A program made the position numbers and the translations under genes. From assembly GCF_900115625.1 (NCBI RefSeq), contig NZ_FOXD01000012.1, positions 48,051-112,050 on the forward strand: DNA of 64,000 nt, in the 5' to 3' direction. Origin of the DNA: Salibacterium halotolerans (GTDB lineage: Bacteria > Bacillota > Bacilli > Bacillales > Marinococcaceae). The notes under the pieces are model-generated. The model worked only from the letters and a program-made list of their open reading frames with translations. It ran no database searches and was not told the origin of the DNA. Position 1 is the stretch's first letter; each line of letters starts with the position of its first letter. This document shows positions 59,673 through 64,000 of this stretch, in pieces.

Positions 59673-61403
59673 GTGAGTTATAAGGCGCTGTACCGGGTCT
59701 GGCGTCCTCAGAAACTGGAGGATGTCGCAGGCCAGCATCACATCACCCAGACACTTCAGAATGCGCTCGGAAAAGAAAAGTTTTCCCACGCTTATTTGTT
59801 CAGCGGCCCGCGAGGCACAGGGAAAACAAGCGCCGCCAAAATACTGGCAAAAGCCATTAATTGTGAACACGCGCCTGTGCAGGAACCATGTAACGAATGC
59901 ACAGCATGCAGAGGTATCGATGACGGATCGGTCGTTGATATTATTGAAATTGATGCGGCTTCCAACAACGGAGTCGACGAAATCCGGTATATCCGGGATA
60001 ATGTCATCGCAGCTCCCCGGGACGTCCGTTACAAAGTATACATTATAGATGAAGTTCATATGCTTTCCACCGGAGCTTTCAATGCGCTCCTCAAAACGCT
60101 GGAGGAACCGCCGAAACACGCTGTTTTCATTCTTGCGACAACGGAACCCCACAAAATTCCGCTGACGATTGTTTCACGCTGCCAGCGTTTTGATTTTAAA
60201 CAGATTACGTCAAAGGATCTGGTGGACCGCATGGCATTTGTTTTAAAGGAAGAAGGCATCGAAGCCGAAGAAGAAGCACTGCACCTGATTGCGCGTGCAG
60301 CCGAGGGTGGGATGCGTGATGCACTCAGCCTGCTTGATCAGGCGGTGTCGTTCTCGGAAGGAACGATTTCCCCGGACGATGTTCTTGCCATCACAGGAAG
60401 TGTGTCCCAGCAGTTTTTAACAAAAGTAGTGCAGGCTCTCAAAGATAAGGATACCCCTTCCGCCCTGGAAGCCGCCGATCAAATGATACGGGAAGGCAAG
60501 GATCCGCTCCAGTTTATGGGAGATATTATTTACTATTTCAGAGATATGCTCTTGTATCAGACAGCCCCCGGACTGAATGAAATGATGGACCGGGTGACGG
60601 TGGATGAAACATTTGAAGAACTCGCCCAAAAGATGGACACCGCACGGCTGTACGAAGTGATCAATCAGCTGAACCAATACCATCAGGAGATGAAAGGCGC
60701 AAGCCATCCCAAGATCTTTCTTGAAATGGCGTTAATCAATATCTGCCATACGAAAGAAATCAGCTCTGCGCCGCAGCAAACTGCTGATTCGTCTGCAATC
60801 CAGTCACTGAAAGAAAAAATCTCCAACCTGGAAAAGCAGCTGCAGGCTGTTAAAACCCCTGCAGCTGCCGGGACCGATCCTGGAAAAAGTGACGCAGAAA
60901 GCAGCCGTCAGGAAGCCGGCCGCCCCGCTCCTGGATCTATTTCTGCTTCTGCTTCCGGACGCGGAATGGACGGACGGATAAAACAGCTGCTGTCCCATGC
61001 AACGAAGCAGGACCTTCAGGCAGTAACCAGCGAGTGGAGCAATGTCATGAAGGAAGTGAAACAGCAGAGCGTTCCCGGTCATGCCTGGTTGAGCGACGCC
61101 AAACCGGTCGTCTCCGATGGGAATACGGTATTGCTTGCGTTTCAGAATGAAATGCACCGCAGCATGGTCGACACAAAATTCCGGCCGCTGGTGGAATCAG
61201 CTATGCAGGCAGCCGGCAGACCTCTGCAGCTTTTAACGATTCAATCCGCGCAGTGGGAAAAAATCAAGGAAGAGTTCAAACAGCAGCATAAGGAAAAAGA
61301 TGAAGAGGAACATTCCGAAAGCGGGCAGGAAAACGAGGGAGATCCGATTGTGGACGAAGCCGTAAAACTGTTTGGATCGGACTTGGTGGAAGTGGAAGAA
61401 TAA
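59673..61403 (+). CDS. dnaX: DNA polymerase III subunit gamma/tau
   Basis: Clamp-loader ATPase that also couples helicase and polymerase. The AAA+ core has P-loop GPRGTGKT (45-52), zinc ligands Cys64, Cys73, Cys76 and Cys79, DEVHMLS and the SRC finger. A tau-like C-terminal region with a Glu-rich tail follows. 576 residues from the GTG at 59673, which has AAAGGAGG upstream. No slippery A-run typical of gamma frameshifting is seen. It starts dnaX-yaaK-recR-yaaL. Confidence 0.97.
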   Translation: MSYKALYRVWRPQKLEDVAGQHHITQTLQNALGKEKFSHAYLFSGPRGTGKTSAAKILAKAINCEHAPVQEPCNECTACRGIDDGSVVDIIEIDAASNNGVDEIRYIRDNVIAAPRDVRYKVYIIDEVHMLSTGAFNALLKTLEEPPKHAVFILATTEPHKIPLTIVSRCQRFDFKQITSKDLVDRMAFVLKEEGIEAEEEALHLIARAAEGGMRDALSLLDQAVSFSEGTISPDDVLAITGSVSQQFLTKVVQALKDKDTPSALEAADQMIREGKDPLQFMGDIIYYFRDMLLYQTAPGLNEMMDRVTVDETFEELAQKMDTARLYEVINQLNQYHQEMKGASHPKIFLEMALINICHTKEISSAPQQTADSSAIQSLKEKISNLEKQLQAVKTPAAAGTDPGKSDAESSRQEAGRPAPGSISASASGRGMDGRIKQLLSHATKQDLQAVTSEWSNVMKEVKQQSVPGHAWLSDAKPVVSDGNTVLLAFQNEMHRSMVDTKFRPLVESAMQAAGRPLQLLTIQSAQWEKIKEEFKQQHKEKDEEEHSESGQENEGDPIVDEAVKLFGSDLVEVEE

Positions 61404-61426
61404 TATTCAATCGGGAGGTTATACAA

Positions 61427-61735
61427 ATGAAAAATCAACAGAACATGATGAAACAGATGCAGAAAATGCAAAAGCAGATGCAGAAGGCACAGGAAGAACT
61501 GAAAGAAAAGACAGTAGAAGCCACATCCGGCGGCGGCGCGGTGAAGGTAACCGCGGCTGGTGATAAACGCATCGTGGATATTGAAATCGACGAAGACGTT
61601 GTGGATCCCGAAGATGTAGAAATGCTGCAGGACCTCATCCTGGCAGCGATGAACGAAGCACTCAAAAAAGTAGACGAACTGACCGAACAGGATCTTGGAA
61701 AGTTCACCAAAGGACTGAATATCCCTGGTATGTGA
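61427..61735 (+). CDS. yaaK: YbaB/EbfC-family nucleoid-associated protein (YaaK)
   Basis: 102-residue DNA-binding protein that forms tweezer-shaped dimers. The Met/Gln/Lys-rich N-terminal helix ([18 protein letters not shown]), the [18 protein letters not shown] strand and the C-terminal helix are family features. GGGAGG precedes the ATG. It is between dnaX and recR, as in most bacteria. Confidence 0.96.
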   Translation: MKNQQNMMKQMQKMQKQMQKAQEELKEKTVEATSGGGAVKVTAAGDKRIVDIEIDEDVVDPEDVEMLQDLILAAMNEALKKVDELTEQDLGKFTKGLNIPGM

Positions 61736-61750
61736 TAGGAGGCGGATGTG

Positions 61751-62347
61751 GTGCAGTATCCGACACCTATATCCAAATTAATAGAAGGTTTTATGAAATT
61801 GCCGGGTATCGGCCCCAAAACGGCGAGCCGCCTGGCTTTTTATGTGCTTGATATGAAAGAAGACGATGTTCTGGATTTTGCCAAATCGCTCGTGAATGCC
61901 AAGAGGGATTTAACGTATTGCTCTGTCTGTCACCACATTACAGACGTCGATCCATGCCAGATATGTGAAGATACATCCAGAGACCGGTCCTCTGTCTGTG
62001 TTGTTCAGGATTCCAAGGATGTCATGGCAATGGAAAAAATGCGGGAATACTCCGGTCTTTACCATGTCCTTCACGGAGCGATTTCGCCGATGGATGGAAT
62101 CGGTCCGGAAGACATCAAAATTCCGGAGCTGATTCAGCGTCTGCAAAATGATGAGATTCAGGAAGTTATTATAGCAACGAATCCTACTATTGAAGGGGAA
62201 GCTACAGCTATGTACATCTCCCGCCTTGTAAAACCGACAGGAATAACAGTAACCAGGCTCGCCCACGGTCTGCCGATTGGCGGCGATCTGGAATATGCGG
62301 ATGAAGTAACGTTGTCCAAAGCGATTGAGGGGCGCAGAGAACTTTAA
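61751..62347 (+). CDS. recR: Recombination protein RecR
   Basis: Works with RecF and RecO in gap repair. It has an N-terminal helix-hairpin-helix ([14 protein letters not shown]), a Cys4 zinc site (Cys57, Cys60, Cys69, Cys72) and a Toprim domain ([16 protein letters not shown]). 198 residues from the second GTG, identical in length to B. subtilis RecR; AGGAGG is eight bases upstream of it. Confidence 0.97.
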   Translation: MQYPTPISKLIEGFMKLPGIGPKTASRLAFYVLDMKEDDVLDFAKSLVNAKRDLTYCSVCHHITDVDPCQICEDTSRDRSSVCVVQDSKDVMAMEKMREYSGLYHVLHGAISPMDGIGPEDIKIPELIQRLQNDEIQEVIIATNPTIEGEATAMYISRLVKPTGITVTRLAHGLPIGGDLEYADEVTLSKAIEGRREL

Positions 62348-62361
62348 GGTGGGAATTCGGC

Positions 62362-62583
62362 ATGCTGTTTCAGAAAAGAAAGGTCCGCCAAACAGAAAAT
62401 GAGCGGCTGGTTCATTTAATTCAAAGAATAAAAGAAGAACTGGATCAATACGAATATCTGGTGAAGCGGAGTATCGAACCTCCGCCTGATATACAGACAG
62501 AATTAAAACGAAAACGGGCAAAATATATGTTTCTGTTAAAAGAAGCCCGCCACCGCCGCATCAACGGCTATCATGACTCGTAA
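62362..62583 (+). CDS. yaaL: YaaL-like DUF2508 protein
   Basis: 73-residue, highly charged helical protein (ENERLVHLIQRIKEELDQYEYLV, in part; LLKEARHRRI). It matches YaaL, encoded between recR and bofA in Bacillus. Function unknown. AAGGTGGGAA precedes the ATG. A hairpin with T6 starts six bases after its stop. Confidence 0.9.
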   Translation: MLFQKRKVRQTENERLVHLIQRIKEELDQYEYLVKRSIEPPPDIQTELKRKRAKYMFLLKEARHRRINGYHDS

Positions 62584-62589
62584 TCAAAG

Positions 62590-62621
62590 GAAGCTGTATC
62601 AAAGGGTACAGTTTCTTTTTT
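62590..62621 (+). terminator. Intrinsic terminator of yaaL, shared with the array B element
   Basis: GAAGCTGTA pairs with TACAGTTTC and is followed by six T. Stem and loop are nearly the same as the terminator after yyaC at 13709-13739, followed in both by a GAAAG(A)-AATGCAGC stretch. Confidence 0.85.
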
Positions 62622-62766
62622 ATGAAAGAAAATGCAGCCGCGGGCAGGAGCGGAAGGTGGTGACTTTTGATGCTGTTCAAGTGCTTTGGGATGAAAGCAT
62701 TCCTTTGCTGCGCATGCCGGGTATTTTGGCGAAGCACTTTCAGCTGTTGTTTTATCCGGCCCGGCC

Positions 62767-62961
62767 GTGGACACTACCATCGCAAAATAAGGATGTAGTG
62801 TCCATGGATCACCGTTTGGTGGACACTACGTTGCTGAAATCAGGAATTAGTGGGTGCTGGCGGAAATCAATGGACACCAGCTGCCGGTGTCGGAAGTCTT
62901 AGTGTCCCCACGTCCTGTTTCGGTGGATACTACGTATGCTGTGCGGCGGTGTAGTGTCCAC
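62767..62961. repeat. Array B: eight alternating 11-bp motifs between yaaL and bofA
   Basis: GTGGACACTAC-like and complementary motifs alternate with centres at 62772, 62800, 62824, 62852, 62875, 62904, 62928 and 62956 (steps 28, 24, 28, 23, 29, 24, 28). Perfect or near-perfect copies are at 62767, 62795, 62819, 62923 and 62951. GTAGTGTCCA (62795) and TGGACACTAC (62820) make a perfect 10-bp stem with a 15-base loop. An extra AAAGTGTCCGC is at 63065. The whole 62590-63110 region resembles 13709-14090. No gene is supported in the 649 bases between yaaL and bofA. Confidence 0.87.
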
Positions 62962-63232
62962 GGAGCCGCTCCAAGCCAAACGGGAATGAGACGCTGCGCA
63001 GCACAGCGGGAAAGAAGACACGGCGAGCACCAGCGAGCCAATGCCGCCCTTTTGCGCTGGAGGAAAAGTGTCCGCCTGCAGCGTGGGCTGACATCTCAGC
63101 GAAGTACTTTTGACATATAGTTCCCTTATTGTAACTGCCGGTGTAAAATGAGTGGGTTATTCTTTAGACAGAGGGATAAATATCAGAGCTTGTACATAGA
63201 CATAAAGAAAAACACTAATGGGGAGGAAAAGC

Positions 63233-63499
63233 ATGAATCCCATTCTTTACATTTCACTTGCCGGTGTAGCTGTGTGTTTGTTCTTCATGTTCGGCAGAGG
63301 CGGCAAACCGATTAAATGGACGGGAAACCTTCTGGTGAAGTTAATTCTCGGAGCGTTGGCGTTATTTTTCCTGAATGCCTTCGGAACTGCTGTGGATTAT
63401 CATCTGCCTATTAATACAGTCACCGTTTCGGTTTCCGGACTTCTTGGTATACCGGGCATTCTGATGCTTATTGCCATCGATATTTTCATCATTGGATAA
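63233..63499 (+). CDS. bofA: Pro-sigma-K processing inhibitor BofA
   Basis: 88-residue membrane protein with hydrophobic segments at about 3-20 and 35-55 and a hydrophobic C-terminal part (LLGIPGILMLIAIDIFIIG). In spore formers BofA, with SpoIVFA, holds the SpoIVFB protease inactive until the forespore signal. The INTVTVSVSGLLGIPGI segment is the family signature. GGGAGG precedes the ATG. It supports a sporulating host. It is upstream of rrn, as rrnA follows bofA in B. subtilis. Confidence 0.92.
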   Translation: MNPILYISLAGVAVCLFFMFGRGGKPIKWTGNLLVKLILGALALFFLNAFGTAVDYHLPINTVTVSVSGLLGIPGILMLIAIDIFIIG

Positions 63500-63516
63500 A
63501 AAATTTCCCGATGTCA

Positions 63517-63544
63517 TTGACATTTATTCGTGAGACGTTATAAT
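63517..63544 (+). promoter_or_regulatory. rrn promoter P1
   Basis: Perfect TTGACA (63517-63522), a 16-base spacer and perfect TATAAT (63539-63544). Confidence 0.88.
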
Positions 63545-63652
63545 AGGAATTCCCTTCGTTAAGGGAAGCCCCATAAAAAAGAAATCCAGTGTTTTTCTAC
63601 CGGATGCTGTAATAAAGATTTTGAAGCTCACAAAAAAATATTGTGAGAGGGA

Positions 63653-63682
63653 TTGACTTTATTCGGCATGGGGTGATAAGAT
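63653..63682 (+). promoter_or_regulatory. rrn promoter P2
   Basis: TTGACT (63653-63658), an 18-base spacer and TAAGAT (63677-63682), 134 bases before the mature 16S start. Tandem promoters are usual for Bacillus rrn operons. A leader with TGCCCTTTGAAAATTGAA follows. Confidence 0.78.
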
Positions 63683-63815
63683 ATACAAGTCGCTGATTGA
63701 GAGACAGCGATGAACAAACTGCCCTTTGAAAATTGAATGAAAGTCAAGCGTCTGTCAATTCAAATGACCGTTTTTCGGTCATACAGATAAGAAACACAGC
63801 ACAGCATCAAACTTT

Positions 63816-64000
63816 TTTATTGGAGAGTTTGATCCTGGCTCAGGACGAACGCTGGCGGCGTGCCTAATACATGCAAGTCGAGCGCGGGAAGCAGGCAGAT
63901 CCCTCCGGGGTGAAACCTGTGGAACGAGCGGCGGACGGGTGAGTAACACGTGGGCAACCTGCCTGAAAGTCCGGGATAACCCCGGGAAACCGGAGCTAAT
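63816..64000 (+). rRNA. rrs: 16S ribosomal RNA, 5' part
   Basis: Begins TTTATTGGAGAGTTTGATCC and continues through GGACGAACGCTGGCGGCGTG and GGCGGACGGGTGAGTAACACG. Only the first 185 bases or so are in the window; the gene leaves at the right edge. Confidence 0.98.

Noticed and set aside
62767..62961. CRISPR array
   Set aside because: The repeated units are only 11 bp, alternate in orientation and have 13- and 17-base spacers that are themselves similar to those of array A. There are no cas genes.

Overview
This window is the chromosomal replication-origin region of a low-to-mid GC Gram-positive endospore former of the Bacillaceae. The gene order is the Bacillus subtilis origin order almost throughout: walK-walR, purA, dnaC, rplI, gdpP, yybS, rpsR-ssb-rpsF, ychF, yyzM, yyaC, parB-parA, noc, rsmG, mnmG, mnmE, jag, yidC, rnpA, rpmH, dnaA-dnaN-yaaA-recF-remB-gyrB-gyrA, yaaC, guaB, dacA, pdxST, serS, tadA, SRP RNA, dnaX-yaaK-recR-yaaL, bofA, rrn. 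yyaC, bofA and the spoIIIJ-type yidC point to sporulation. Several proteins are acidic, which would suit a halophilic or alkaliphilic relative; the species cannot be named from the sequence.

Layout. From 1 to about 23.6 kb nearly all genes are on the minus strand; from 24.2 kb to the end nearly all are on the plus strand, so replication diverges from a bipartite oriC around dnaA. Its DnaA-box clusters lie at 23765-23955 and 25576-25640, and an AT-rich stretch precedes dnaN. Chromosome-organisation parts are all present: ParA, ParB, Noc, three perfect Noc-type sites (11848, 15475, 37129) and one near-perfect parS (34979). A four-tRNA cluster (Lys, Glu, Asp, Phe) sits at the left, a tRNA-Ser at 42.6 kb, and a 16S rRNA gene begins at 63.8 kb behind two promoters.

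Accessory DNA interrupts the core in two places. The first (44.6-51.8 kb, visibly AT-rich) is a catabolic island: a LacI-type regulator with two copies of its presumed operator, a tripartite tricarboxylate-type transporter (TctC-TctB-TctA), an enolase-superfamily dehydratase/racemase and an alkaline-phosphatase-superfamily hydrolase. The second (54.5-58.1 kb) is a sulfide/persulfide detoxification locus: a CstB-like dioxygenase-rhodanese, a CstR-like repressor with both sensing cysteines, a rhodanese, and the remains of a TauE-type exporter run into a DsrE-like gene, followed by a methyltransferase. Between them lie an SDR gene, a TetR regulator with its operator, and a small membrane protein.

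The least explained material is intergenic. Two diverged copies of one element (13.7-14.1 kb and 62.6-63.1 kb) carry eight alternating-orientation copies of an 11-bp motif related to GTGGACACTAC at almost identical spacings (28/24/28/23/28-29/24/28 bp). A looser third array lies at 10.17-10.29 kb. All three follow transcription terminators. A separate array at 58172-58325 has eight degenerate GGCTTGTAA-like boxes at 21-bp intervals, two DNA turns. Three copies of a roughly 115-bp repeat with a palindromic core fill the space between tRNA-Asp and tRNA-Glu. I recognise none of these families.
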